Assembly (NCBI RefSeq): GCF_001677885.1
Contig: NZ_LOCQ01000056.1
Span: forward strand, 124,001-188,000
Direction of reading: 5' to 3'
Length of the DNA stretch: 64,000 bases
Source: Janthinobacterium psychrotolerans
GTDB taxonomy: Bacteria > Pseudomonadota > Gammaproteobacteria > Burkholderiales > Burkholderiaceae_D
Each line of letters starts with the position of its first letter. Position 1 is the first letter of the stretch. Of this stretch, positions 54,927 to 63,505 are shown piece by piece. The position numbers and the translations under genes are program-made. Under the pieces are notes generated by a model. That model searched no databases. It saw only the letters and a list, made by a program, of their open reading frames with translations, and had not been told where the DNA came from.

Positions 54927-56114
54927 ATGGACCAGACCGACAGCGCGACCAGGACCGCCAGGCGCATGATGCCCGCCAAGCGCGATGTACTGCCGTATAT
55001 CCTGCTGTCGATCTTGCTGGCCGGCCTGCTGGCGGTACTCGCCGGCGCCCTGTTTGCGCCGTATTACCACGCCGTGCCGGCCCTGCTGTGGAGCCTGGGC
55101 TTTTGTGTCAGCGGCATGCTGCTGGGCTTTTTGTTCGGCATCCCGCGCAGCCTGCCATCGGGCACCGTCAATATGCCGCCGGCCGAAGAGCGCAGCAACG
55201 GCAAGCGCCGCAGCGGCGACGAGCCGGCCGCCATGGAAGCGGCGGCCGGCGCCAGCAATACCATTTTTCTCGGTACGCCTACGCCGATGGAAATCAATTC
55301 CAACCTGGTGGAGGTGTCGGACTGGCTGACCAAGATCATCGTCGGCGTTGGCCTGATCGAACTGAAAAGCCTGCCCGCCACGGCGCAAGGCGTGGCGGCG
55401 TTTATCGCGCCCAGCCTGGCCATCGATGTGGCAACCGGCAAGGCGGTGGTGGGCGGCGTGATGCTGTTTTTTTCCGTCCACGGCTTTTTGATCGGCTATT
55501 TGCTCACGCGCATTTACCTGTCCATCATGATCAAGCGGGCCGACAGCCTGGTCAAGAATGAGTCTGTGCGGCTGGAAAGCGGCAGGGAAATCGAAGTGAC
55601 GGAACTGAGCCGCTTGCAGCAGAAGTCGCTGGAAGACATGCAGGAAGCGGTGACCCAGCTGCTGCTGGCGCGCACGGCCGGTGATGGCGAACCGGCCGTG
55701 GCGTCGCTGGCAGGTTTGCAACCGGCACAACAACCCGCAGTGCGCATTCTGTGGCTGGACGACCACCCGCGCAACAACACTTTATTGGTGGAGCAACTGG
55801 TGCGCGAAAACATCAATGTGGACCTGGTGCAGTCGCTGGCCCAGGCGCAAGCGATGCTGCAAAAGAACCGCTACGCCTTGCTGATTACCGACATGGCGCG
55901 CCTGGAAGGCGGCCAGCGCATCAAGGACGCCGGCGTGCGCACGGTGCGGGAAATGAAGCTGGCCCTGCCGGAACTGCCCATCCTCGTCTATTGCAGCAAG
56001 GATACCGCCGCCAGCTACGGCAGGGAGGCCGAAGCGGCCGGCGCGCGCCTGATCACCACCTCGGGCACCAGCTTGCTGGCGGAAGTCAACCGTCTGGTAC
56101 GCGAGGAGCGCTAG
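54927..56114 (+). CDS. Membrane-anchored receiver-like protein (conflict-system type)
   Basis: A 395-residue protein. Two N-terminal helices (YILLSILLAGLLAVLAGALF, LLWSLGFCVSGMLLGFLFG), a cytoplasmic stretch with NLVEVSDWLTKIIVGVGLIE, further helices (VVGGVMLFFSVHGFLIGYLL), a coiled linker, and a C-terminal receiver-like domain (RILWLDDHPRNNTLL, ALLITDMARLEGG, ILVYCSKDTAASY). The SDWLTKIIVGVGL segment and this receiver type occur, as far as I know, in membrane proteins associated with pYEATS/caspase-type conflict systems. ATG 54927 has AGGGA at good spacing; ATG 54921 is in frame but touches it. Convergent with an Imm22-like gene and close to a caspase gene. Confidence 0.75.
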   Translation: MDQTDSATRTARRMMPAKRDVLPYILLSILLAGLLAVLAGALFAPYYHAVPALLWSLGFCVSGMLLGFLFGIPRSLPSGTVNMPPAEERSNGKRRSGDEPAAMEAAAGASNTIFLGTPTPMEINSNLVEVSDWLTKIIVGVGLIELKSLPATAQGVAAFIAPSLAIDVATGKAVVGGVMLFFSVHGFLIGYLLTRIYLSIMIKRADSLVKNESVRLESGREIEVTELSRLQQKSLEDMQEAVTQLLLARTAGDGEPAVASLAGLQPAQQPAVRILWLDDHPRNNTLLVEQLVRENINVDLVQSLAQAQAMLQKNRYALLITDMARLEGGQRIKDAGVRTVREMKLALPELPILVYCSKDTAASYGREAEAAGARLITTSGTSLLAEVNRLVREER

Positions 56115-56488
56115 CCAGTAACAGGACTGTAGCGATAGGCGCCCAAGTAGGCCAAGGTACATTGCGCCGGATGGGCCAGCAGATTCGGCGCATACACGCA
56201 TACACCAGTATCGGCCAGCAAGCCGTTCGCATCGGTGACCGCCTGCGCCAGCCAACTGCCGCCATACGACACGCCCTGCAGCAACTGTTCCAGGGGCTGT
56301 GGCGCAGGCGCCAGCTCGCTTTCGATGCAGGCCGGTTCATATTCGCTCAGCCCTGTCTCCCGGCAAAAGGCCGACGGCACGAGGTCGCCATCGTCCGTGT
56401 AGCCGGGTAACAGATAGGCTTGCAGCGCTGCGCGGCTGGCAAAGCGCCCGCTGGCTGTAAACACATGGACGATGGCCGCGTCCGCCAT
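56111..56488 (-). CDS. Imm22 (DUF4284)-like protein
   Basis: A 125-residue protein resembling immunity protein 22: HVFTASGRFASRAALQAYLL, YTDDGDLVPSAFCRETGLSE, then an acidic stretch (CIESELAPAPQPLEQLLQG) and VSYGGSWLAQAV. Imm22 proteins are found next to polymorphic toxins but also as stray genes. It directly follows the caspase-fusion gene (two-base gap), so is probably cotranscribed. No toxin is recognised here. Confidence 0.6.
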   Translation of the reverse strand: MADAAIVHVFTASGRFASRAALQAYLLPGYTDDGDLVPSAFCRETGLSEYEPACIESELAPAPQPLEQLLQGVSYGGSWLAQAVTDANGLLADTGVCVYAPNLLAHPAQCTLAYLGAYRYSPVTG

Positions 56489-56490
56489 GC

Positions 56491-59184
56491 TTACAGCTTC
56501 TCCATCTTCTGCCGCACGGCCGGCGCGGTCGACGCCGTCGGCGCCAGTTCCAGATAGGTTTTATAGGCCTGCTTGGCTTTGGCGCCGTCGCCCGCCTTGA
56601 AGTAGGCATCGCCCAGGTTCAGGTAGGCGATCGCGCGCGACGGGTCCATCCTGACGGTGTTTTCAAACCAGCGCGCCGCTTCGCGGTATTTCTCCTGCTT
56701 GTAGAACACAAAGCCCAGGTTGTTGGCGGCCAGCGCGAAGTCGGGCCGCAGTTTCAGCGCTTCGGTAAATTGCGCCTCAGCCAGGTCGTACTGCTTTTCC
56801 TTGTAGTGCTGCAAGCCGCGGTCGTTGGCGCGCTGCGCCAGCTGGCGCGTGGTGCTGGGCACGGCGCCTGGCGTGACGATCTTCTGCTCGCCGCCCTGCA
56901 AGTCCTTGACTGTCACGCTGGCCGCCGCCGGCTTGGCGTCGAGCTTGCTGTTCATGGCGATCGCCTCGGTTGACAATTGCGTCGTGTTCGGGCTGAGGAA
57001 TTCCGTCTCGCCCGGCAATTCGAACACGAAGTCGCCGCCTTCGGAGCCCGGCAGGCTGCCAAAGGCCGGCGTCTGGTTCGACACGCTGGACACGGCCGGC
57101 GCCACGTAGGCCGCCAGTTCGGTGGCCGTAATCAGGCCGTCGCCGTTGAGGTCGGCCTTGCCGGCCAGGCCTTGCAACAAGGTCCAGGTAAACACCGAGT
57201 GGCCGTTCGGGCCGCCATCGGCCACCAATTGATCGCCGCCGCCGGCCGTCAGCATTTGCCGGCCGATGCGCTTGGCGTTATCGCGCAGGAAGGAACTGCT
57301 GCCGGCGCCACGGGTCAGGCCCAGGCCGCTGTAGCAGGCGTCCATCACGAACAGCGCATGCTTGGCCGTCAGGCTTTCGGCGATATTCTGGATTTCCGTC
57401 ATCGGGATGGCGTCCGTGGCGAACTGCGCCGGATCGGAGTCCGCCGGCACGATATAGCCAAGGTCGCGCCCCGAGCTGAGCTTGCGGGTGGCGCCATGGC
57501 CGGCAAAGAAAACAAAGATGCGGTCGTTCTTCTGTACGCCGCCATGGGCCAGCTTGTCGTGGAAGGCGGCCAGGATATTGTTGCGCGTCGCTTCCGCGTT
57601 TTTCAACGTCACCACGCGCTCGGGCGCGAAGCCGAACTTGTCGATCAGGGTTTCGCGGATGCTTTGCGCGTCGCGCACCGCATATTGCAGCTTGGGCCAC
57701 TTGGCGTAGTCATCGATGCCGATCACCACCGCCCAGGAATTGGCGTAGCCGGTCGAGACGGCCACTTTCTCGGGCGCTGGCGCCTCGCCCTTGGCCGATT
57801 TGAAGGTGGTGCCGTCCCAGCCGGCGAACTGATAGCCTTCGGCCACCAGGCGGTCCAGGATGGCCGGCAAGGCTTTGACGGTGCGTTCGTGGATATCGTG
57901 GAACAGGATAATGCCGCGCCCCGCCTTGTCGACCGAGGCCAGCACGCGGTTGGTGATGGAACTCGGCACCGGGTCGGCCCAGTCCAGCGAATCGATATTC
58001 CACATCACCGATTTCAGGTGGGCGTCGGCCAGCGCGGCCATGCCTTCGCTGTTGCGCGCGCCGTAAGGGAAGCGGAACAGCGCGGCACGGTCCGGGCTGA
58101 TGGCTTTCAGCAAGGTGTCGGTGCCGAGGATTTCGCCCTTGAGCTTGTCGCCGGTTTCCTTCGACAATTGCGCATGGGTGAAGCTATGGTTGCCCACCGC
58201 ATAGCCTTCTTTCATCAGCTTGCGGCTTACTTCCGCGCCCGCGTTCAGTTTGGCGTGACCCTGCGCGTCCAGGCTGCCCAGATTGCGGCCCACGTTAAAG
58301 AACACGGCCGGCACGCCATACTGTTTCAGAATCGCGCTGATTTCTTCCGTGTAGCGGCGGTGCGGGCCGTCGTCAAAGGTCAGCACGATGGTTTTTTTCG
58401 GCAAATTCAGGCCGAAGATTTCCGCATCCTCCTTCTTTACGGCGGGTTTCGGTTCCGGTATGGAACCGGCCGGCGGCTTGGTGTACGGCATGACGATGCC
58501 GTTTTCCTTGAGGATCTGCTCGCGGTTGTACAGTTTTTTCAGCTGCGCCACGTAGTCGTCCCAGCGTTCGCGTTTCAGTTCGATCGCGCGCTGGCCCATG
58601 GTGCCGAAGATCTGGCGTATCTCTTTTTCGTAATTGCGCTCGATTTCCGCCAGCGCGTCGAGGTCTTCCGAAATGCGCTTGTGCAGCTTGATCGCCGGCA
58701 AGGAACCGTCTTTCGCCACGTCGGCCAGCAAGCCCTGCAGCAGTTCGCGGAAGGCCAGGCGGTCGGCATCGAACAGGCCCGGGTCCGATTCGATATACGC
58801 CAGCAGGCCGTCGACGGCGTCAAAACGGCCGGCGTTGCCGGGCGCCATCAGCTGGTCCAGCATGGCGTCCAGCCTGGCGGTGCGCTCCTGGTTGTCATGG
58901 AACAACGCCTGGCCCACTTTGCGCGCTTCGTCGCGCGCGCCTTCGGGCAGGCTGTCCTCGTCGGCCAGCAGCACGATAATCTTGCGGAAATTGGCCAGCA
59001 GTTCGCGCAGCTGGGCGGCAACCGCTAGTGCGTCGCTGCTGGCTTTTTTGGCGGCGGCATCCTGTGCTACCGCCTCGGCGGACGGCTGGGCGGGCGTGGC
59101 GGGACGGGTAAAAACATGGATGCCGGCGCCTGCGGCCAGGGCCACCACGAGAGTGGCAGCTATCTTGATCGGTTTGGAAGTCAC
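56491..59184 (-). CDS. Polysaccharide deacetylase - caspase (C14) - TPR fusion protein
   Basis: An 897-residue membrane-anchored or exported protein: N-terminal hydrophobic helix (IAATLVVALAAGAGIHVF), about 200 helical residues, a NodB deacetylase domain (TFDDGPH at about 269-275, HSFTH 333-337 supplying metal His, RFPYG 371-375), then a caspase-like domain (catalytic His563 in FFAGHGA, Cys617 in VMDACYSG), an EF-hand-like DLNGDGLITATEL, and three to four C-terminal TPRs (AEAQFTEALKLRPDFALAAN). Both catalytic domains look intact. GTG 59184 is chosen because the helix follows; GAAGGGA lies slightly far upstream. Cell-wall glycan deacetylation and a cysteine protease in one chain is unusual. 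Confidence 0.85.
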   Translation of the reverse strand: MTSKPIKIAATLVVALAAGAGIHVFTRPATPAQPSAEAVAQDAAAKKASSDALAVAAQLRELLANFRKIIVLLADEDSLPEGARDEARKVGQALFHDNQERTARLDAMLDQLMAPGNAGRFDAVDGLLAYIESDPGLFDADRLAFRELLQGLLADVAKDGSLPAIKLHKRISEDLDALAEIERNYEKEIRQIFGTMGQRAIELKRERWDDYVAQLKKLYNREQILKENGIVMPYTKPPAGSIPEPKPAVKKEDAEIFGLNLPKKTIVLTFDDGPHRRYTEEISAILKQYGVPAVFFNVGRNLGSLDAQGHAKLNAGAEVSRKLMKEGYAVGNHSFTHAQLSKETGDKLKGEILGTDTLLKAISPDRAALFRFPYGARNSEGMAALADAHLKSVMWNIDSLDWADPVPSSITNRVLASVDKAGRGIILFHDIHERTVKALPAILDRLVAEGYQFAGWDGTTFKSAKGEAPAPEKVAVSTGYANSWAVVIGIDDYAKWPKLQYAVRDAQSIRETLIDKFGFAPERVVTLKNAEATRNNILAAFHDKLAHGGVQKNDRIFVFFAGHGATRKLSSGRDLGYIVPADSDPAQFATDAIPMTEIQNIAESLTAKHALFVMDACYSGLGLTRGAGSSSFLRDNAKRIGRQMLTAGGGDQLVADGGPNGHSVFTWTLLQGLAGKADLNGDGLITATELAAYVAPAVSSVSNQTPAFGSLPGSEGGDFVFELPGETEFLSPNTTQLSTEAIAMNSKLDAKPAAASVTVKDLQGGEQKIVTPGAVPSTTRQLAQRANDRGLQHYKEKQYDLAEAQFTEALKLRPDFALAANNLGFVFYKQEKYREAARWFENTVRMDPSRAIAYLNLGDAYFKAGDGAKAKQAYKTYLELAPTASTAPAVRQKMEKL

Positions 59185-59273
59185 GACTGGGGGGTTCCCT
59201 TCAACTACGGAGTTCTGCAAAAACTTGCTTGATCCGTAATTGTAGAGCACGCCAGCGACTTGCACCGTTCGAT

Positions 59274-59483
59274 TTATTTCCGACAGTCACCTTCGACAGG
59301 TGTGGCCGGCGCCAGATCGGCTGCCGCCTCGCACAGCAAGCGCCGCACGGTGGCGGCGTCGCCGATGGCGCTCATGGACAGTAGCGCAAAGCGGGCCAGG
59401 AACAAGGGCGCGCGTGGTTCGCCGATGCCGCCCATGGTGTGGCACAGCTCGGTGTAAAGATTATCGAGTTCGATGTCGGTCAT
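59274..59483 (-). CDS. DUF2783-family small protein
   Basis: A 69-residue protein (MTDIELDNLYTELCHTMGGI, LFLARFALLSMSAIGDAA) of the DUF2783 type, which regularly accompanies FAD-dependent aromatic hydroxylases. It overlaps the monooxygenase stop by four bases. Probably an accessory or stabilising factor; function unproven. Confidence 0.8.
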   Translation of the reverse strand: MTDIELDNLYTELCHTMGGIGEPRAPLFLARFALLSMSAIGDAATVRRLLCEAAADLAPATPVEGDCRK

Positions 59484-61159
59484 GCTGCCTCCCTGGTCAA
59501 TATCGTTGCCAGCGCCTGGCGCACATGCGCCGCCGCCGCCTCATGCCACCGCCCCAGCACATGGCCGTCGGGACGCACCAGGTAAAAGCTGCCGTGGCGC
59601 GCGCCGAACAGGGAAAATAGCTGGCCCGTATGGTCCCAGGCGCACAGGCCGGCCGCCTGCAGGGGCTGGCGCGCCACGGCCAGCATGGTCACGCCGGGCA
59701 CAGCCGCCAGTTCGGCCGGCACGGCGCCATCGTCGCTGAAATACAGGCCCACAAAGCCGCCCTGCCCCAGGTTTACCAGGTCGGTCATGTGCCGTGCCGT
59801 CCGCGTGCCATGGTCCAGCAGCGCCAGCGGACACTCGGGCAATACGCTGCCCGGCGCCGGGCCGGCCAAAAATTCATCCGTATCGGCCGCGTTCAGCGGC
59901 GACCGCGCATAGGCAATCGCACTGGTCTGGCGCGGGTTGATCAGCGAGCGCACTTGCGGATGCTTGCCGGCCAGGCCCAGCACGGCCGTGCGCATCAGTT
60001 CGAACGCAAAGGTGGGCGGCGCCATGAATTCCGTGCTTTTGCTGCCGTGGCGCAGGTTTTCATGGGCGGCAAATACGCGCTCGTCGCAATAGCTGTCCAG
60101 CAAGGCAGCGCTCGATTTCCCTTGCACCACATGGGCCAGCTTCCAGGCCAGGTTGTCGGCGTCGTCGATGCCGGAGTTGGCGCCGCGCACGCCGAAAATC
60201 GGCACCAGGTGGGCCGCATCACCGGCGAACAGCACCCTGCCGTGGCGGTATTTTTCCAGGGTCAATGCATTGGCCTTGTAGATGGTGATCCACACCGGAT
60301 GCCAGGGCGCGGTCTCGCCCATCATGGCCAGCAGGCTGTCCACCCTCGGCGCCACGTTCTCGATCAGCACGGCCGCCTGCGCGTCCTCGTCGTCGCGCAA
60401 CTGGTAGTCGATGCGCCAGATATCGTCGGGCTGCTTGTGCACCAGCACGGTCGAACCGGGATTGGACGGCGGATCGAAATAGGCCAGGCGTTCGGTCGGG
60501 CGGCTGCTTTTCAGGTGGATGTCGACGATCACATAGCGTCCTTCGTAGCTGGTGCCCTGCAATTTGAGGCCCAGCGCCTCGCGCACCGCGCTGCGCCCGC
60601 CATCGGCGGCCACCAGCCAGTCCGTGTCGATGTTGTACGTTTCATCCGGCGTGGCCAGGGTCAGGCCGGCGCCGCTCCCGCGCTGTTCGACCGCCGTGAC
60701 TTTTGTTTGCCAGCGAATATCGATCAGTTCGGCATGCCGCTCTGCCGCATCGAGCAGAAACTGTTCGATATGGTATTGCGCCAGGTTGACCATCGGCGGC
60801 AGCTTCTGGTGCGCATCCTGCGGCATGCTGAAGTGCAGCACTTCCTCGTCGCGGTAAAAGCTGCGCCCGCCGGCCCAGGGCAGGCCCTTGGCCAGGAAGC
60901 CGTCCAGTGCCCCCAGGCGTTCGATGATTTCCAGGCTGCGCCGCGAAATGCAGATGGCGCGGCTGCCGGTACACACGCCATCGTCGGCCTCGACCAGCAC
61001 CGAGCGCACGCCGTGGCGGGCCAGGCCCAGCGCCGTGGCCAGGCCCACCGGGCCGCCGCCGACAATCAATACGGGCACATGCTGGGTTCCCGCGCCGGCA
61101 GGCTTGCCAGGCGGATAAACCCTGGGCACATGGGGGTACGCTTGAAATTCAGGTGTCAT
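59480..61159 (-). CDS. FAD-dependent aromatic monooxygenase (MhpA-like)
   Basis: A 559-residue flavoprotein hydroxylase. N-terminal Rossmann motif VLIVGGGPVGLATALGLARH, then ISRRSLEIIERLG, the DWLVAADGGRSAVRE DG motif, and GRVLFAGDAAHLVPIFGVRG plus NSGIDDADNLAWKLA in the FAD-ribityl GD motif; a C-terminal thioredoxin-like domain follows. It resembles 3-(3-hydroxyphenyl)propionate hydroxylase and related phenol or aminobenzoate hydroxylases. Located between an MFS acid transporter gene and DUF2783, so the substrate is probably an imported aromatic acid. No ring-cleavage enzyme is encoded nearby. Confidence 0.87.
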   Translation of the reverse strand: MTPEFQAYPHVPRVYPPGKPAGAGTQHVPVLIVGGGPVGLATALGLARHGVRSVLVEADDGVCTGSRAICISRRSLEIIERLGALDGFLAKGLPWAGGRSFYRDEEVLHFSMPQDAHQKLPPMVNLAQYHIEQFLLDAAERHAELIDIRWQTKVTAVEQRGSGAGLTLATPDETYNIDTDWLVAADGGRSAVREALGLKLQGTSYEGRYVIVDIHLKSSRPTERLAYFDPPSNPGSTVLVHKQPDDIWRIDYQLRDDEDAQAAVLIENVAPRVDSLLAMMGETAPWHPVWITIYKANALTLEKYRHGRVLFAGDAAHLVPIFGVRGANSGIDDADNLAWKLAHVVQGKSSAALLDSYCDERVFAAHENLRHGSKSTEFMAPPTFAFELMRTAVLGLAGKHPQVRSLINPRQTSAIAYARSPLNAADTDEFLAGPAPGSVLPECPLALLDHGTRTARHMTDLVNLGQGGFVGLYFSDDGAVPAELAAVPGVTMLAVARQPLQAAGLCAWDHTGQLFSLFGARHGSFYLVRPDGHVLGRWHEAAAAHVRQALATILTREAA

Positions 61160-61173
61160 GATGATGATTCCTT

Positions 61174-62529
61174 TCAAATGGCTTGCTTTGCCCTGCCGCG
61201 GGCGATCGGCAAGGTCAGCACGATGGCCGCGCCCACCACCAGCAGCGCGCTGGCGTACAGCAGGCCGGTGGCAAAGCTGTTGGTATAGTCTTTCAGCCAG
61301 CCGACCACCACCGGATTCAGGGCCGAGCCGATATTGCCGGTGGCGTTGATGACGGCGATGCCGATGGCGCGCGCGGCAAAGCTCAGTGCGCCATCGGGCG
61401 TGGTCCAGAACACCGACATGGCGGTATAGGCGCCGGTCGAGGCCATGCAGATGCCCAGCAGCTGCACCATGGGGTTGCCCGAATACGCGGCCAGCAGCCA
61501 GCCCGCCGCCGACAGCAGCATCGGCCAGACGATATGCCAGCGCCGCTCCTGCAGGCGGTCCGAGCGGCGGCCCCAGGCGATCATGCCGATCACCGTGCAG
61601 ACCTGCGGTATGGCGGCCAGCAAGCCGATGGTGGTGTTGCTGGCGCCGCTATTGAAGCTTTTCACGATCAGCGGCGTCCAGACGGCCACCATCGCCAGGG
61701 TATTGACCAGGCAAAAGTAGGCCAGGCCGAATTTCAGCACGGTGGGCGAGCACATTTCGGCCAGCACGGACGGTTTGGCGAGGCTGGCGGCTGGCGGCAC
61801 TGCCGGCTTTTCCGCCTCCAGCATGCGCCCCAGCACCTGCTGTTCCAGCCTGGAGAGCCAGTTCGCCTTGCCTGGCGCATCGTCGAGATAACCATACACG
61901 GCCAGCCCCAGCAGCACCGACGGCAGCCCTTCGAGCAGGAACAGCCATTGCCAGCCAGACAGGCCCCAGTGGCCGTCCATGCCCAGGATCAGGCCGGACA
62001 GCGCCGAACCGACGGCGGCCGTCACCGGCATGGCGATCATGAACAGCGCGTTGGCCCGCGCCCTGTAGCTGCTCGGAAACCAGAACGTCAGGTACAGCAG
62101 CATGCCGGGCAGAAACCCCGCTTCCGTCACGCCGACCAGGAAACGCAGCACGTACAGGCTGGCGGGGCTGGTGGCGAACATGGTGGCGGTCGAGGCCAGG
62201 CCCCAGGCGATCATGATGGAGCCGATCCAGCGCCGCGCGCCCAGGCGCGCCAGGATGATATTGCTGGGAATGCTGCAGGCGATATAGCCGATATAGAACA
62301 AGGTGGTGGCAAAGCCGAACTGGGTGCCCGACAAGCCCAGGTCCTGCATCATGGTCAGGCCCGCAAAGCCGATATTGATGCGGTCAAGAAAGGAAAACAC
62401 GAACAGCAGGAACAAAAACCACAGCAAATGGCGCGATACCTTGCGGATCACCTGCTGTTCCAGCGCGGCGGTGGCCGCGTCCGGGATGGGCAAGCTGGCG
62501 GAATGGGCGGGATGGGTGGCGTTGGCCAT
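61174..62529 (-). CDS. MFS transporter, anion:cation symporter type
   Basis: A 451-residue, 12-helix permease of the ACS family: FSFLDRINIGFAGLTMMQDL, FGFATTLFYIGYIACSIPSN, GVTEAGFLPGMLLYLTFWFP, SGWQWLFLLEGLPSVLLGLA. These take up organic acids such as aromatic acids or tartrate by proton symport. It lies 14 bases upstream of the FAD monooxygenase gene in one operon and about 100 bases downstream of a 19-bp palindrome. Confidence 0.9.
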   Translation of the reverse strand: MANATHPAHSASLPIPDAATAALEQQVIRKVSRHLLWFLFLLFVFSFLDRINIGFAGLTMMQDLGLSGTQFGFATTLFYIGYIACSIPSNIILARLGARRWIGSIMIAWGLASTATMFATSPASLYVLRFLVGVTEAGFLPGMLLYLTFWFPSSYRARANALFMIAMPVTAAVGSALSGLILGMDGHWGLSGWQWLFLLEGLPSVLLGLAVYGYLDDAPGKANWLSRLEQQVLGRMLEAEKPAVPPAASLAKPSVLAEMCSPTVLKFGLAYFCLVNTLAMVAVWTPLIVKSFNSGASNTTIGLLAAIPQVCTVIGMIAWGRRSDRLQERRWHIVWPMLLSAAGWLLAAYSGNPMVQLLGICMASTGAYTAMSVFWTTPDGALSFAARAIGIAVINATGNIGSALNPVVVGWLKDYTNSFATGLLYASALLVVGAAIVLTLPIARGRAKQAI

Positions 62530-62630
62530 AGGGTGTCTCCATGAAGTGTGCCCGCCATCTGGTTTTTATCGGCGGAGCTGCCGGGTGATCCCGGCTTGAG
62601 ACACAGTATGCAGACGCCTACGGCTTTGCT

Positions 62631-62649
62631 TGTCCCCATTTTGGGGACA
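62631..62649. promoter_or_regulatory. 19-bp palindrome, candidate operator for the MFS/monooxygenase operon
   Basis: TGTCCCCA and TGGGGACA, perfect eight-base arms around TTT, lie in the 147-base gap between the LuxR-type gene and the MFS gene, about 100 bases before the MFS ATG. No T-run follows on either strand, so an operator fits better than a terminator. The adjacent LuxR-type regulator is the natural candidate to bind it. Confidence 0.5.
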
Positions 62650-62676
62650 TCACTGGTTCAAAAGGCGTAGATGGAA

Positions 62677-63492
62677 TCAGGCCGCCTGCGGCCCCAGGCA
62701 CAGCGCAAACAGCTGGCGCTGGCTGGAAATGCCCATCCGCTTGTAGGCGCGCTTCTGGTAGGTGATCACGCTCGATGGCTGCAAACCCATGGCGTCAGCG
62801 ATCTCGACGGCGGTCAAGCCTTCGAGCACGCCGCGCAGCACGTCGAGTTCGCGCTTGCTGAGGTCAGGGCAATGCCGGCGCAGGCTGGCCAGCATCATGG
62901 GACCAGCGCCTTGCAGCGGCTGGCCGTTCAGGCGGTAATGGTGTTGCGCGCCGTGGGCGAACAGCGGCGCCAGGGTTTCGATGGCGGCGATTTCGCCGGG
63001 CCCGAACTGGCCCTGGGCGCTGTCGCGATAGAAATTGACGGACAGCCAGATATCGCCGGCCGGCTGCACCAGCAGCGACAGGCGATCCGAGACATTCGGC
63101 CGTTGATAGCAGGCGGCGCGGTAGCCGGCATGCGCGATTTCATCGCTGGCCTGCTGGTGCAGCACGATGGCGCAATCCTGCCTGGACGACGCTGGCGCGA
63201 TCACGCTCTGGTTGCCGTCAAGCGCATAGTAGTGGCGCGCGTAGCTGTCGGCGATGTCCTGCAAAAAGCGCCCGCCGCGCCGGTCGGCCACGGCCACCGT
63301 GCGCGGCCGGTTGCCGAACTCATAGGCAAAGATGGTGCACTGGACGATGGGCGCCGCGCTGGCCACGGTTTTCAGGATGGCGCCGGCCATGGCGTTGACG
63401 TCCTCATGGCCGATCGCGCTCATCAGGTCAAAGGCGCGGCCCAGGTCCAGCTGGCCTTCCGAAGACTTGCGTTCGACCCGCCAGTAGCGCAT
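62677..63492 (-). CDS. LuxR-family transcriptional regulator
   Basis: A 271-residue regulator: an N-terminal GAF/PAS-like sensory part of about 190 residues (LMSAIGHEDVNAMAGAILKT, RGGRFLQDIADSYARHYYAL) and a C-terminal GerE/LuxR HTH (DLSKRELDVLRGVLEGLTAV, EIADAMGLQPSSVITYQKRA). No receiver and no acyl-homoserine-lactone-domain signature is visible. Placed upstream of the MFS-monooxygenase-DUF2783 operon in the same direction, it is probably its activator. Confidence 0.87.
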   Translation of the reverse strand: MRYWRVERKSSEGQLDLGRAFDLMSAIGHEDVNAMAGAILKTVASAAPIVQCTIFAYEFGNRPRTVAVADRRGGRFLQDIADSYARHYYALDGNQSVIAPASSRQDCAIVLHQQASDEIAHAGYRAACYQRPNVSDRLSLLVQPAGDIWLSVNFYRDSAQGQFGPGEIAAIETLAPLFAHGAQHHYRLNGQPLQGAGPMMLASLRRHCPDLSKRELDVLRGVLEGLTAVEIADAMGLQPSSVITYQKRAYKRMGISSQRQLFALCLGPQAA

Positions 63493-63505
63493 GGCCGCTC
63501 CTTGC

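Noticed and set aside
56977..59028. A 683-codon open frame antisense to the deacetylase-caspase gene
   Set aside because: No domain, biased composition, and the opposite strand has two intact catalytic domains.
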